A stretch of DNA of 5,604 nt, taken from Promethearchaeota archaeon (GTDB taxonomy: Archaea > Asgardarchaeota > Lokiarchaeia > Sigyniarchaeales > SOKP01). How positions within the stretch are numbered: position 1 is the first letter of the stretch; each line of letters starts with the position of its first letter. The stretch is from the NCBI GenBank assembly GCA_019057355.1, contig DXJM01000085.1, positions 1 to 5,604 of the forward strand, in the 5' to 3' direction. Position numbers and translations under genes: made by a program. The notes under the pieces were generated by a model. The model saw only the letters and a list, made by a program, of their open reading frames with translations, was not told the origin of the DNA and did no database searches. Positions 5,591 to 5,604 of the stretch are shown here, piece after piece.

Positions 5591-5604
5591 TATTATCTAA
5601 ATAG

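Noticed and set aside
1..5604. CRISPR array, tRNA, rRNA, transposase or integrase
   Set aside because: No regularly spaced repeats, no cloverleaf with a TTC-like loop and no mobile-element protein motifs were found on either strand by eye.

Overview
The window is AT-rich and most resembles an archaeal chromosome, probably an Asgard archaeon of the Lokiarchaeia or a relative. Four things point there. The largest gene combines an Arf-like small GTPase with longin-like domains that begin with the 'xLxSHFD...FGPNI...PE' type of segment I associate with Asgard proteins. The histidine-kinase-like tail is of the archaeal 'FYKxLFAHD' type. TATA-like boxes lie about 30 bases upstream of start codons with no Shine-Dalgarno site. 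A CTP-dependent polyprenol-kinase-like membrane protein is also present. The lineage is inferred from motifs, not from a marker gene.

Layout, left to right. Bases 1-288 hold the end of an unidentified small or truncated protein on the plus strand. A T-rich spacer with a possible promoter and dyad follows. Bases 400-963 encode an FMN-binding flavin reductase family protein. Bases 1017-3869 encode a 950-residue signalling protein: longin-like domain, Arf/Sar1-like GTPase, second longin-like domain, two PAS domains, and a histidine-kinase-like tail. In the tail the phospho-acceptor His is Gln and both glycine boxes are eroded. A 178-base intergenic region carries a 13-base palindrome, an imperfect inverted repeat, an 11-base direct repeat and a TATA-like box. 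Bases 4048-5142 encode a multi-pass membrane protein with the dolichol/polyprenol/phytol kinase signature. Bases 5168-5539, on the minus strand and convergent with it, encode a small Mrr-like PD-(D/E)XK nuclease-fold protein.

The genes do not look like one pathway or a tight operon. The gaps are 53-178 bases on the plus strand, and most genes have their own candidate promoter. The item most worth attention is the 950-residue protein. It joins a eukaryote-type GTPase module, with conserved nucleotide-binding motifs and the catalytic Gln, to a prokaryote-type sensor whose kinase end looks inactive. I infer that PAS ligand sensing may control the GTPase, or the reverse, within one chain. No CRISPR array, tRNA, rRNA, transposase or integrase was seen.
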